A stretch of 64,000 nucleotides of DNA, taken from positions 1 to 64,000 of the forward strand of contig JAJRRT010000066.1 in assembly GCA_024279255.1 (NCBI GenBank). The letters are read 5' to 3'. Under the pieces are notes generated by a model. The model was not told the origin of the DNA. It was given only the letters and a program-made list of their open reading frames with translations, and did not search any database. This document shows positions 28,729 to 38,649 of this stretch, one piece after another; the stretch's first letter is position 1, and each line of letters begins with the position of its first letter. The position numbers were made by a program, and so were the translations under genes. Source of the DNA: Deltaproteobacteria bacterium. Its GTDB lineage: Bacteria > Desulfobacterota > Desulfuromonadia > Desulfuromonadales > Geopsychrobacteraceae.

Positions 28729-29655
28729 TCACCAGAACGCGGAGATTCCCATCACGAAGGTATCCGAATCAAAACCGACCGATTCCTGTTTGCGGGTGCC
28801 GACATAAGCCACCTTGGCCCCCAAGTGGCGAGCGATGGGAAAACCGTAACTGAGAGCCCAGGCCAGGTTCTGCTTGCGGTCGTTCTTTTTTGAGCCATCC
28901 ACAGTCGATTCCCCACCATAATCATAGCCAGAGCTCAGACCTGCCCATACCCCAGGGCGAAAGGTATAAATAAGGTGGCCGTGAACTGTGTAGAGCGGGT
29001 CCTGCTCCAGCTTTCTACCATTAAAAAAATCATTATTGCTGGTGTAGAGTGCGACGACTCCATTGACTTCCGCCGACCATTTTCCACGCGTATGGACGAC
29101 TCCGAACTGGGGTCGAAAGGTAAACCGATTGGTGCCCAGATTAATAAGTTTATCCTCCATATATTCGCCGGTCGGGAGCTGCACTGAAAGCCCGGCACCA
29201 ACGATGGTCTCAATCTTGGCCTTCGCCCGGTATGCAGCGTACTCTTTGCCCTGCAAAGCCGGAGCACCATACAGATTTATTGAAAACCGCAGCAAAGTGT
29301 CTAACCAGCCACTACGCCTGACCGTCGTTGGGACACCATCAAGAAGTCCGGTCCAGCGTCCGTCCTGGTAGGCTTGCAAGAGGCCGATTCGGGCAGATTT
29401 TCCGGCCAGCGCGAATGTCCGGATGTATTTTGCCACCCAGGTATGCAACTCTACCTCGGCATCTTCAACCTTGAGTACGGGATCAAAGCTGATATCCGCC
29501 TTGGTAAAGACGTACCCGGAGCCAGCAAAGTTTGTTTCAACTGGAAGGTGGGACCATCGTCGAGGCTCTAATTCTTCGGCCAGACATGAGCCAGGAAACA
29601 AAAAAACTATCGGAATGAAGACACACAACCAGATGTAAATATTTAATAATCTCAA
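28729..29655 (-). CDS. Outer-membrane beta-barrel protein (phenol MetA-pathway type)
   Basis: 308 residues with a signal peptide ending SCLAEE and amphipathic beta strands to the end, terminating in ISAFW, the Phe/Trp ending of outer-membrane proteins. The pattern (SGYVFTKADISFDP, GAGLSVQLPTGEYM, RPQFGVVHTRGKW) fits the family annotated as a MetA-pathway phenol degradation/transporter-like barrel. No specific substrate can be given. Confidence 0.8.
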   Translation of the reverse strand: MRLLNIYIWLCVFIPIVFLFPGSCLAEELEPRRWSHLPVETNFAGSGYVFTKADISFDPVLKVEDAEVELHTWVAKYIRTFALAGKSARIGLLQAYQDGRWTGLLDGVPTTVRRSGWLDTLLRFSINLYGAPALQGKEYAAYRAKAKIETIVGAGLSVQLPTGEYMEDKLINLGTNRFTFRPQFGVVHTRGKWSAEVNGVVALYTSNNDFFNGRKLEQDPLYTVHGHLIYTFRPGVWAGLSSGYDYGGESTVDGSKKNDRKQNLAWALSYGFPIARHLGAKVAYVGTRKQESVGFDSDTFVMGISAFW

Positions 29656-29729
29656 GTTAAAGACCTAATGTAAAAAGAGATTCGAAACGTCTTACAGTTC
29701 CCCGCCAATTAAATCCATAACACACGAAA

Positions 29730-29760
29730 AAGGCTAGCAATTCAAGTGATTGCTAGCCTT
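29730..29760 (-). terminator. Rho-independent terminator of the DUF3313-like gene
   Basis: The stem AAGGCTAGCAAT/ATTGCTAGCCTT has about 12 pairs with a short loop, and on the minus strand it is followed by TTTTTCG. It lies 19 bases beyond the stop of the lipoprotein gene at 29779. Confidence 0.8.
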
Positions 29761-29778
29761 ATATTGTAAAGCTACAGT

Positions 29779-30441
29779 TTACATACCCCGCGCCTCATCT
29801 AGTCGTTCACGGAAACGCTTGGCCCAGAAATCAAATGCATTCTTGGTGTCTACCCACTTGCCACGGAAGGCCGACTTGCCACCCTGCCGACGATCAACTG
29901 CAGCGGCTAAACGCTGGCCTGTCAAGGAGTCAAGAACATCGATCTCCGTCGCAGCTTCACCGGTTCCCATGTTATCTCCGCTGACGGCCTTGGTGGCACC
30001 GGATGTAATCCAGCCAACGGGAAGAATGGTGGAGAGGGTGTTGGCCGTTGGTTTACTTGGCTTGACACCGGTGATGGCTGCTCGCACTCTCAAGACCCCC
30101 GGGCCCGGTTTATCAACCAGTTGATAACCACCTTTGATCGCATTGATCAGGGCAGTCTGATAATAAGTAGTGAGCTCATTCATCACTGCAGGGTCAACGA
30201 CCTTGTACTCAGCCTTGTCACTCAACATTATCGCGACCCGATCGAACATGACTTTATCATAGCGCTTGAAATTGGCCCCCTCCTTGATATAAACCAAAGC
30301 AGCACGATCTTCACCACCGGCCTTCAACTTGCTATAGTCAACGAGAAAGCCGCTCTTTGTAACATCTTTCATGCCGCTTGCGGCACAGCCAGCAACGAAA
30401 GTAACGAACATAAGAATTGCAAACAGTCTTGTCATTTTCAT
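29779..30441 (-). CDS. DUF3313-like lipoprotein
   Basis: 220 residues from the ATG at 30441, which follows GGAG; the frame is open to 30486. Lipoprotein signal ending FVAGCAASG. The body (FLVDYSKLKAGGEDRAALVY, then RVRAAITGVKPSKPTAN) resembles DUF3313-type periplasmic lipoproteins of unknown function. A promoter block shared with the efflux operon and both stand-alone receivers lies about 85-130 bases upstream of its start (30525-30573). Confidence 0.75.
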   Translation of the reverse strand: MKMTRLFAILMFVTFVAGCAASGMKDVTKSGFLVDYSKLKAGGEDRAALVYIKEGANFKRYDKVMFDRVAIMLSDKAEYKVVDPAVMNELTTYYQTALINAIKGGYQLVDKPGPGVLRVRAAITGVKPSKPTANTLSTILPVGWITSGATKAVSGDNMGTGEAATEIDVLDSLTGQRLAAAVDRRQGGKSAFRGKWVDTKNAFDFWAKRFRERLDEARGM

Positions 30442-30524
30442 GATTTTCTCCTTCTCCCAGTAAAAGATTCTTTTAGCCTTATTCAAGCACCATATCTAAA
30501 TATTCAACAGATCAGGATACTGTC

Positions 30525-30573
30525 ACTCTAGCGTAGTAAGATTGGCAAACAACTCGTAAAACTACTGGTTTTT
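30525..30573 (-). promoter_or_regulatory. Shared promoter block, copy D (lipoprotein gene)
   Basis: Read on the minus strand: AAAAACCAGTAGTTTTACGA, then GTTGTTTGCC and, 17-18 bases after the -35-like TTGTTT, TAGAGT. It is the most divergent of the four copies, but the box (AAAAACC-GTA-N4-TAC) and its spacing to the downstream promoter elements agree with the others. Confidence 0.6.
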
Positions 30574-30605
30574 CCGAATAGGGCTGACAATGTTTCATTC
30601 TCTGG

Positions 30606-32978
30606 CTACCTTCTGCGAGACCGTCCACCGCCTCCAGATGAACGCTGTCTGGTGCTTCTAGAGCGCTTTTGGAAATTATTCGCGCGCGAGTTCCCCCGGC
30701 TGCGTTTTTTATACTCTCGATTCAGATTATTTGAGCGCCGCTGGGAATATGAGCCCTGCGAGGAATACCTGCTCCTCCCGCTGCTCAACCTGGATGAACC
30801 TGAGGATCCGGATCGAGTTCTCTGACTGTTGATATTTGAGGTAACCGACCGGGTTCTTTCGCTGATTCCAGCCCTTGACCGGGCAGAATCGGCACGCGAC
30901 TGGGCAGAGTTTCGGTCCGCAGCCGTATCAACGTCACTCCACCCTTTGCCACTGTTTTTCTGCCAGGTTTCACCTTCACGCTTGTAGACATTGCCGTCAC
31001 GACCGACATAAACATCACCATATTTATCTTTGCCAACCACGGCTCCCCGGCCGGTCCATTTGTTATAACCACCAATCGCTTTACCTCCCTTTGAGGTCTC
31101 AATAGCGCCAACGATTTTCCCCCCTTTTGAGCGGTGTCCGGCGCGGGCCCAATCGTTGCCATCCTGCACCACCGTTCGCCCCCATGAGCCATAAGGGGTC
31201 TTGCCTCCAGCCTGGGCAGCATAGCGGTTCGTATAGGGGTTATAGGCCTCTCTGGCAAAGGCATTACCATAGGGACCACTGACATAGCCGCCCCGATAGT
31301 AGGTTCCCGATCCCGGGTCATAACCAGACCATCCGGCCGCTCCGCCATGAGGGCCGTAATACCGGGCACTGTGGTAATACCCGCCGTGGTAATAGTCGTA
31401 GTGAGCTCCGCTGCCGTAGGCGTAGTAGTGCGAGTGATAATGATAATGATGGTAATGGTAGTAAGGATCGTCGTATGCCATCCAATAACCAAGACCGAAC
31501 ATAACGACACCGGTGGTCGCCACATAGGTCCCTGAATAGCCGGAAGTGTAGCCAACCACTATCGTATCCGGAGTCGAGTCGTAGACACGGACATAGGTGA
31601 CGTTGTGTTTAGGGTGGGTCGACGGGATCGTATAAATAACCAGGGGCACACTGGCACAAACCACCCAGGTCCCGGTTGGGCTGGAGGCAACGAACCAGAT
31701 CCCGTTGTGAACAGAATAATAGCGATTTTCGACACGAAAGACGCTATAGGGAGAGTTGACCGCATAATAAACGGCAGAGGAAGTCCCGTTGACCACCACG
31801 AACTCAGGATCGCCTTCATAAACCACCCTGAGTGTCGTACTTTTACGGTCCACCGTTGCCTTGCGAGGGACCGAAGCCAAAAGCACAGCCGCATCAGCTT
31901 CTGGTGTGCCAGGGATAGAACTCAGTACGTGGGCTTTTTTATGATCGGTCGGTATTTTGGCGAAATCTGTAGGCAATTTTGCTGAGGCGGCGCTCCAGGG
32001 CCCGGAAAGGCTCTTCGCACTGAACCAACGCCCGGCGGTAAGAAAGTAAATCTGCCCACTGCCGGAGTGAATAAAAATATCACTCTCGGTATTACTTACA
32101 TAAAGTAGCCTGGTGCCTTCAATCGGAGAGTAATTAGCAGCCCCCTCGGTCAGGATCAGCTCTGCCGGCTTGAGTGAGACAAGAACTTTGGGTACCTCAG
32201 CGGGCAGAAAACCCGGGATATTCTGCTTGACCACTTTCCAGTTCTTGTCATCAGGTAGTTTAAGGAAGGACTTAGGCAGCGAGGTCGCCGCCTGCCATGG
32301 ACCCTTGAGTAGATTGGTGGTCACCATCCAGCTTTGACCATGTAACAGATAGTATTTTGATGTTCCGATATCGAGCAGAATGTCCCAGTTGGTATTCACT
32401 GCGGTGAGCAGTTCGGGGACACCCGGGACGGCTTTCAGCTTTGGTTCACCCATAAACATAACTAGGGCCGCCGGTGTTTCACTGGAGTAGATCGGAGGAG
32501 GCTCAAAGTTGAGGGCAACAGCCTTGGCCTGCTCTGCAGTCCTTTCCAGTCCGGCGAGAATACGGTCCAGAGAGATCGTCATTGTCTTGCCGACAGGCAG
32601 GGAATTTTTGACTGCCTTCCGACATTTATCCGCCAACGTTTCATCGATGTTCGGAAATGTCAGCTTGGTGACTGCCAGCTTTTCGAGCAGCACAGTGCGA
32701 GAACCAAAATCGACTTCGGTGGTCGCCTGAAGATCGATTGCACCGTAATATTCTTGAGCTTTACCTTTTAGCTCTACGGCAACAGCCGCCTTACCGAGCA
32801 ACAACCCATAATCCTGCCACTCATCCAGCTGGGGCTGGTAGACAATCACCTTATTGCCGCCACTTTCATACGAACGCGGCCAGCCCTTCGTCGGCCCTTC
32901 GGTCTGTGCACAAGCCGTCCCGGCAATTAATGTAATCATCCAAACGAACAGCAAAAAGAGTTTGCAACTATGACACAT
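30606..32978 (-). CDS. Large secreted protein with Tyr/His- and Arg/Ser-rich C-terminus
   Basis: 791 residues from the ATG at 32978, with GGAG seven bases upstream; the frame is open to 33095 but the extra part lacks a signal peptide. Signal peptide ends GTACAQTEG. Residues about 20-520 are a soluble domain with repeated sections on the pattern YYLLHGQSWMVT...GPW and FLTAGRWFSA...GPW. Then comes a His/Tyr/Gly-rich tract (GHYYYG-like YHYHHYHYHSHYY near residue 540), and an Arg/Ser-rich tail from about 700. Function unknown; export and possibly metal or surface binding are plausible. Confidence 0.75.
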   Translation of the reverse strand: MCHSCKLFLLFVWMITLIAGTACAQTEGPTKGWPRSYESGGNKVIVYQPQLDEWQDYGLLLGKAAVAVELKGKAQEYYGAIDLQATTEVDFGSRTVLLEKLAVTKLTFPNIDETLADKCRKAVKNSLPVGKTMTISLDRILAGLERTAEQAKAVALNFEPPPIYSSETPAALVMFMGEPKLKAVPGVPELLTAVNTNWDILLDIGTSKYYLLHGQSWMVTTNLLKGPWQAATSLPKSFLKLPDDKNWKVVKQNIPGFLPAEVPKVLVSLKPAELILTEGAANYSPIEGTRLLYVSNTESDIFIHSGSGQIYFLTAGRWFSAKSLSGPWSAASAKLPTDFAKIPTDHKKAHVLSSIPGTPEADAAVLLASVPRKATVDRKSTTLRVVYEGDPEFVVVNGTSSAVYYAVNSPYSVFRVENRYYSVHNGIWFVASSPTGTWVVCASVPLVIYTIPSTHPKHNVTYVRVYDSTPDTIVVGYTSGYSGTYVATTGVVMFGLGYWMAYDDPYYHYHHYHYHSHYYAYGSGAHYDYYHGGYYHSARYYGPHGGAAGWSGYDPGSGTYYRGGYVSGPYGNAFAREAYNPYTNRYAAQAGGKTPYGSWGRTVVQDGNDWARAGHRSKGGKIVGAIETSKGGKAIGGYNKWTGRGAVVGKDKYGDVYVGRDGNVYKREGETWQKNSGKGWSDVDTAADRNSAQSRADSARSRAGISERTRSVTSNINSQRTRSGSSGSSRLSSGRSRYSSQGSYSQRRSNNLNREYKKRSRGNSRANNFQKRSRSTRQRSSGGGGRSRRR

Positions 32979-33025
32979 TAGGCACTCCGATACTTTTGGG
33001 GCGCTGCGCTTAAATAGACTGCTTT

Positions 33026-33062
33026 GCGCCACTGTCCAGGAATGGGCAGTGGCGCTTTTTGT
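33026..33062. terminator. Strong hairpin with T-run
   Basis: GCGCCACTGTCC/GGGCAGTGGCGC pair over 12 bases with a six-base loop, and TTTTTG follows on the plus strand. It lies between two minus-strand genes, so its T-run is on the opposite strand from the transcripts flanking it. It may still block read-through from the MscS-type gene or act as an antisense stop. Confidence 0.55.
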
Positions 33063-33084
33063 TGTTTCTTTTATGATTTCTCCA

Positions 33085-35459
33085 CTAGATTTCACCGGGT
33101 TTTGTCAGCTTCATCTTTGAACTATGTAGATGAACATCCAACTGTGGAAATGCAATGGTGATATTCGCTTCATCAAGACGCTTAACAAGCATGTGGCGTA
33201 AATCACTAGCGATAATCCGATAATCATAGGTCTCATGGACCTCGACCCAGAAGTAGGTACTGAATATCAGGGCACTGTCACCAAAATCTTCGAACAGAAT
33301 GATCGGTTCAGGTTTTTTGAGAATTTTACCGTGTTCGTCCAAGGCGTGGTCAATGATTCGTGAGACTTCACGCGTGGGCGAACCATAGGCAACACCTAGC
33401 TTCACCTGTAGACGGATCAGTTGATCGGTAAGGGTCCAGTTGACAACACTCTTCTGTAAAAACTCACTATTGGGGACCAGGATGTCGACCCCGTCATAGC
33501 GCCTGACCTGTGAGCAACGCAGGCCGATACTGACGACCCTTCCCTTGGTTCCTTCAACCTCGACCCGATCGCCCGTCTTGATCGGCCTCTCGAAAAGCAG
33601 AATGATGCCGCTGATAAAATTATTGATCAACGCCTGGGCACCAAAGCCGACCCCGATCACCAGCGCCCCGCCCATGAAGGCAAAGGCGGTTAAGGGGATT
33701 TTCACCGTAATCAGGGCAACAACCAACAAGGTAAAAATGGCAGTAATCTGCAGAAATTTCTCTATCAGCAGTGCTGAACCCGCGTCAATCTTGAATACTT
33801 TGGCTATCAAATCACTGAAACGGAACTTCAGTTGCATTGTCAGCCAGATACCAATGATCAGAATCAACAGAGCCCGGATAACCTTGCTGATGGTCACCGG
33901 ACGTTGCGCGGTTACCGGCTGCCCCTCGACAGAAATCGTATCCTCTACGACAAATAACTCGTAGTTCCAGATCACCCCAAAGAATTCTAAACTACGGTCA
34001 AAGAATCCTTGCAGCCGTTCACCAGCAGAGGCTTGCTGGCGATAATGGCTAACTTCATCCTGAAATCGCTGGGCATTGCGGGTCATGTCATCGATAGCTA
34101 CAAGCAGTTTGCTGGTAAAGTCAGCCTGTTTTCTATGCGTGACTACTTTCTGCCGAACCAGAGCCCGCTCTTTCTCAGTCAGGGTACCAGCGGTCAGTAT
34201 TTGCTCTTCGTTTAAAATCAGATTTTGCGCCAGCTTCAAATTCGAATCGATATAAGTCCGGTGTTCACGGATTTTCTCGAGGCGTTTTTTAAGCGATTCT
34301 GCAACCTGTTGCAGTTCTGCTTCGTCGCGGTTGTTGGCCAACCGGTAACGTTTTTCCCAAAAGAGCATCTCCCCCTTCATGCCCATGATCCAGATTTTCA
34401 ACAATTCGACTTTCTCAGCACTTGCATCGGCCTGAACCTTGCGCGTTTCGACCAGTTCCTGAAGATAGTTAATCACCTCAGTTTGCCCATCCTCTTTCCC
34501 CGGTTCGGACAGAGCTTCGCGGGCTTGCTGCAAGCTATTTCGGGCTTGATGCAGCTTTTCCTGATTTCGATTGTTGTCCCTGATTGCCCGTCGCTTCTCT
34601 TTCTCCAGAGATTTATTTTTTTGCCCAGCGGTGAAAGTTTTTGATCAAGCTCTTTCTTGCTGAAGGTCGCGTCGGTCACAGCGACCTGAAGTTGGCGTTC
34701 AAGAAAGGTTCTCTGCTTATTGTATAAAGAGAGGGATTCATCGACTGCCTGCAGCTGAGCTTTGCTGGCCAGAACATTAAGCTCAGCCACCGCGTTTTTA
34801 AGTTTAGCAAGTTCATGTAACCAATTCGCACGAATTTGGTCATCCCCAGTCACAGGTTTCTCAAGGGACTCTCTGACCTTGCGGAGTTTTTTTTCCGAGG
34901 AGACCAGAGATTTAAGCGCTTCGTCCTGTTCCAGCTGGATCAGTGCTATTCGGACACCGTCCTTTGTAATGGCCAGGGATTGGGCATGAATAGAATCACG
35001 CAGTTCATCAACCAGACTGATCGGGTATGGTGGATCTTGAGTAAAACCTTGCCAGGCTTCACTTTTTGCCACCAGATCTTCGTTGGCTAAGCGGATCTCT
35101 TCAAGTTTACTTAGGTTTTCGATATTTTTGCCGTACAGAAATACGCGGGAAAGAAGTAAAAACTGTTTCTCCTTGGCCTCTTCCGTGGTCGCTCCAAGTT
35201 GTTCGGGAGGGGTGTTTTCCAAAACCGGTTGGGCGCTGTTTAAACTCTGCCGAGCCTTCGCCTGAAGTTGTTGTAGACGTTCTAATAGCTGCTCAGTTGT
35301 CTCGATTTTCTCAGTCTTCTGTTCTTCCTGTTCAGCCTGGATGATATTTACGGGAAGCTGACCCCAGGCGGAAGACGGGGGCATAACCAGCAGAATCGAA
35401 ACGGCCAGAAGAGAAAATATATCTATTATTTTAAATCTAATACGGAGTGGAACTTTCAT
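33085..35459 (-). pseudogene. MscS-type mechanosensitive channel split by a frameshift
   Basis: Two minus-strand frames overlap and join into one protein of about 790 residues. The 5' part (35459 down to about 34620) gives a signal peptide ending SAWGQLPV and a long coiled-coil region up to SPLGKKINL; the 3' frame (open from 34533 to 33085) gives the rest of the coiled coil, the MscS membrane segments (about FAFMGGALVIGVGFGAQ) and the C-terminal cytoplasmic domain. They differ by one base at a run of seven T on the plus strand (34616-34622), i.e. AAAAAAA on the mRNA. Either an extra A or a -1 ribosomal slip at this heptamer restores SLEKEKRRAIRDNNRNQEKL. So this is a frameshifted gene, a sequencing error or a programmed slip. 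Confidence 0.75.
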
Positions 35460-35515
35460 TTTTTCTCCGTTATAGGGGTATCCCACCAAAAATAATCGTC
35501 GGAGAGTTCACTCAT

Positions 35516-35917
35516 TTAGTTTTCTGATTTTTCCAGGCGAGCAGTGACAACTCCAAAGGAATCAATGACATAGATCAGCTTCATGATCCGACCCTCACTT
35601 GCCACAGAATAATCATGGGGGAGATCCAAAGTCACCTCTCTCTTGACCCCAGCACCATCACGCCAACTGACAGTCGCTTTTCGAGCCAACATCGGTTGCC
35701 CCGAAAAGCCTATGTCCAAAGACTTCTGCGGCAATATCGCATTGACTTGGGCAGACTTGCGTGTGGGTTCATGGAAAATCCTCACATCAGTGATCTTGCT
35801 ATCCGTCGCATTCAGGACAATGGCCCGCTCAAGCAGGACATGCGGCTTGGCGCAGCCCGACATCAAGAGGAGCAGAATAAGAGTGCCGAGTGAAGCCAGG
35901 CCACAGAGGTGCTTCAT
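35516..35917 (-). CDS. Small lipoprotein
   Basis: 133 residues from the ATG at 35917, which follows AGGAG; the frame is open to 35986. The lipoprotein signal ends LLMSGCAKPH. The rest (ATDSKITDVRIFHEPTRKS, then a beta-rich ending) is a small periplasmic domain of unknown function. It lies 10 bases downstream of the stand-alone receiver gene and may share its transcript. Confidence 0.72.
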   Translation of the reverse strand: MKHLCGLASLGTLILLLLMSGCAKPHVLLERAIVLNATDSKITDVRIFHEPTRKSAQVNAILPQKSLDIGFSGQPMLARKATVSWRDGAGVKREVTLDLPHDYSVASEGRIMKLIYVIDSFGVVTARLEKSEN

Positions 35918-35927
35918 GGATATGCTC

Positions 35928-36356
35928 CTAAAGTTCATTTTCAAAATTGATCGCCGGTGACACATAGGTTCTGCCTTTCTGTACATCCAGAACAGCAGGA
36001 ATCAGGTCATTAATCGCCGACCGTTTAAGTACAAACCCCATAGCCCCAGCCGACAGGCAGGCATCGACAACTGTCTGCTCATCGTGGACACTCAGGATAA
36101 GTATTTTCAGATCCGGGAATTTTTTTCGCAGTTCCTGCGTAACGTGAAGTTCATCAGTGATCGCCAGGGACAGATCGACAACAACCAGGTCAGGAAGAAC
36201 TGTTTTTAGTGAATCGAAGAGTGAAGCCTTATCGGCGACCATCAGCACCACATCGAAAACCGATTCCAATAAAGTCCTGATGCCTTCGAGCATATTCTGA
36301 TGACGGTCGGCAATCAGAACACGACTGATCTTTTCTCCCACCGCTTGATTTTCCAT
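35928..36356 (-). CDS. Stand-alone response-regulator receiver protein 1
   Basis: 142 residues from the ATG at 36356 (frame open to 36404). The protein is a single receiver domain with no output domain: SRVLIADRHQNMLEG, phosphoacceptor Asp in LVVVDLSLA near residue 62, LILSVHDE near 90 and Lys in GFVLKRS near 112. The usual acidic pair (ADDH) reads ADRH, so Mg binding may be altered. It is a close paralogue of the receiver at 38650-39078. A shared promoter block lies 56-110 bases upstream of its start. Confidence 0.87.
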   Translation of the reverse strand: MENQAVGEKISRVLIADRHQNMLEGIRTLLESVFDVVLMVADKASLFDSLKTVLPDLVVVDLSLAITDELHVTQELRKKFPDLKILILSVHDEQTVVDACLSAGAMGFVLKRSAINDLIPAVLDVQKGRTYVSPAINFENEL

Positions 36357-36411
36357 GAGCAGGACCCACTTTCGACAGAATCGAGGCAACAGTGAACAGT
36401 ACAACTCGCTC

Positions 36412-36465
36412 TTAAATTAAATACGCGGCAGAGGCTGGTTACAACTGGTAGAATTACGGGTTTTT
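36412..36465 (-). promoter_or_regulatory. Shared promoter block, copy B (receiver 1)
   Basis: On the minus strand: AAAAACCCGTAATTCTACCA, then GTTGTAACCAGCCTCTGCCG and CGTATTTAATTTAAG, with a plausible -35 (TTGTAA) and -10 (TTTAAT) 17 bases apart. The same block stands upstream of the efflux operon, the second receiver and the DUF3313-like gene. Confidence 0.75.
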
Positions 36466-36619
36466 GGGTGTTTTTTTCGAAATGTAAATGGATGAAGACG
36501 GAACAGCTTATATCTTCAGGCTGGATTTAACGTTTTTCCCCTGACGATTTTAATAAATGCGGCATTAAGCAAATACTCACATCGGGTTTTTGCGGTCAGT
36601 TTTGGACAATCTGGAAGGA

Positions 36620-38011
36620 TTATTCGTATCTGAGCGTATCCAAACCAGCAAAAAAATAACGGCTGGATGCTACTTCCAACTCATGTTTTAAATGCTCATC
36701 CTCGCGTCCGGCAATTTCAGTATAAAAACCATCTGCCATCGGTCTGAAAACATCAAGGATTTTTGGATCAAAGTGGCTACCTCTCCCCTCTTCAAGGATC
36801 TGTAGCGTTTTTTCAAAGGTGAACGGTTGCTTGTAGGGACGCCGACAGCAAAGGGCGTCAAATACATCAACTACGGCAAAAATCCTTGCCGCCAGGGGGA
36901 TATCATCACCCGCCAGCCCCGCCGGGTAGCCACTGCCGTCATATTTTTCATGATGACCGGCGACCACATCGGAAGCCGCACTCAGCCAGCTTGAGGAGGC
37001 AACCAGATCAACCCCCGTAGCAACATGTTCAGGCTGCTGGTCGCATAACCATTCCGTTCCGGAAACGATCTCAAACCCAAGGTTCACATGGGTTTTCATC
37101 ACTTCAAACTCAGCTACATCCAATTTGGCGGGTTTCAGCAGGATCTCATCACGGATGCCAATTTTGCCTATATCATGTAGGAAAGCACCGAGGACCAGTT
37201 TCTGAATCTTGACTGCTGGCAGGCCAAGTTCTTCCGCCACTTGAATCGCCATGAGGGTGACGCGATAGTTGTGTGCACTGGTATCACTGTCTCGTTTGGC
37301 GATGGCGCTACCGAGGGTCCGGACAGTTTCCAGGTGGGACTCCAGAAGGTCTTCGGAATAACTTGCCAGGCGGCGAGTCAGGGAGTGGATCACCGGATAG
37401 AGGATCGCTGCGGTAACCAGCACGATCAGGGCGACCCACAGAGCGGTTTTAATCGCATTCTGCCTCAGGTCGGCTCGTACTGCATCGGAGAGGGTAAAGA
37501 TCCCTTCAGCGTAGGCGACCAACTGATCGTCATGGTTGTTGATCGGAACGATCAGATGAATATAGAGCCGCTCGTCGATACGGATGATCTGCTGCCAGGG
37601 TTCTAGACCGGGAAAGCGCTGCGGTGTAGCCCCAAGACGACGGTGAAGCTGAATCTTGGTGATCTCAGGAGTTACCGATTCAGCGAAGTTCTCCCCGTTT
37701 GGAGTATAAAAACGGGCATAGGAAAAGTGGCCAAGATAGCTCTGCAGCTTAGCGGATTTCAACATCTCAAGGGTTTGACGAAAGACATCTGCCGGTTCAG
37801 CACCTGTCTCTTTCAGGTTGGCAAGGGTCTGGGTACGCAAGATACTGATCCGGTTGAGGGCGGTTTCCATAACCATGTTGCCGACCCGATCTCGCTGGGT
37901 CACAAAAACAACCACCGCCAGGAGCACTGCAATCAACAGAGCGGCCAAGACCACTCGCAACGCAAGAATTCGGTAGACGTAGCTGCGCAAACTGTGTCTC
38001 TGGTTGGCCAT
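36620..38011 (-). CDS. HD-GYP phosphodiesterase with membrane sensor
   Basis: 463 residues: an N-terminal membrane segment (about 12-34), periplasmic sensor (to about 190), second membrane segment and a cytoplasmic HD-GYP domain. The metal motifs HDIGKIGIRDEIL near residue 283 and HHEKYDGSGYP near 345 are intact, so hydrolysis of cyclic di-GMP is likely. It lies between the two paralogous receivers on the same strand, which suggests shared signalling. Confidence 0.92.
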   Translation of the reverse strand: MANQRHSLRSYVYRILALRVVLAALLIAVLLAVVVFVTQRDRVGNMVMETALNRISILRTQTLANLKETGAEPADVFRQTLEMLKSAKLQSYLGHFSYARFYTPNGENFAESVTPEITKIQLHRRLGATPQRFPGLEPWQQIIRIDERLYIHLIVPINNHDDQLVAYAEGIFTLSDAVRADLRQNAIKTALWVALIVLVTAAILYPVIHSLTRRLASYSEDLLESHLETVRTLGSAIAKRDSDTSAHNYRVTLMAIQVAEELGLPAVKIQKLVLGAFLHDIGKIGIRDEILLKPAKLDVAEFEVMKTHVNLGFEIVSGTEWLCDQQPEHVATGVDLVASSSWLSAASDVVAGHHEKYDGSGYPAGLAGDDIPLAARIFAVVDVFDALCCRRPYKQPFTFEKTLQILEEGRGSHFDPKILDVFRPMADGFYTEIAGREDEHLKHELEVASSRYFFAGLDTLRYE

Positions 38012-38173
38012 ATTGGTTCATCCTTGTAGCAACCCGATCGCAAGTGGCCACCTTATGAACATCTATTTTGCCCCCTTACACTCAAACTATACGGCAAAAA
38101 GATGCGCATCACCGCGACACGCTCAAGTGAGATCAAAGGTGGATCATGTATATGATTCCATTTCCGTATCTAG

Positions 38174-38449
38174 TCATGTCGAGGTAACGATACGCACATT
38201 TTCAATCACGTTTTCTGGAACTTTGGGTGGAGCAGGATTAACTTCTATTTTCAAGATACTCTGTATGGGGATGGCCAGCAGTCGGTTGGCTGAGGTCTTA
38301 AACACAAGCACATTTGATTGCAGTGCCCTTTGAAGTCTTTCAACATTCGCATGTTGACCCTCTGGTGAGTCGTCCCGTAAAAAAATCAATTCTTCCTGCT
38401 CCCCATTTACATAGTGGATTATCGCACCACCCAGAGTTTCTTGTGTCAT
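38174..38449 (-). CDS. Small hypothetical protein
   Basis: 91 residues, MTQETLGGAIIHYVNGEQEE..., no signal peptide or cysteine motif. The ribosome site AAAGGAAG precedes the ATG. It lies between the HD-GYP gene and the second receiver on the same strand. Function not recognised. Confidence 0.65.
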   Translation of the reverse strand: MTQETLGGAIIHYVNGEQEELIFLRDDSPEGQHANVERLQRALQSNVLVFKTSANRLLAIPIQSILKIEVNPAPPKVPENVIENVRIVTST

Positions 38450-38649
38450 AGCATCTTCCTTTCTAAGCTCAATTAAACACTCTGACCGGCCTGCACTGCT
38501 ATCTCCCCAAGCTGGTCGACATCTTCGACTACAGCGCAGAAGTGTCTTATATATGATTTCAACCTAATCGTTCTTTGATGCCCCTATTGCTCCACCCTGA
38601 GTTATGGCGCTCATCATCAAGTATTGACGGTTGTCACGCCTACCGGTGA

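Noticed and set aside
33026-33062. Terminator of a plus-strand transcript
   Set aside because: No plus-strand gene precedes it; kept only as a strong hairpin of unclear orientation.
30606-33095. Start of the large secreted protein at 33095
   Set aside because: The upstream start would place 39 residues before a standard signal peptide; ATG at 32978 has a ribosome site and begins the signal peptide.
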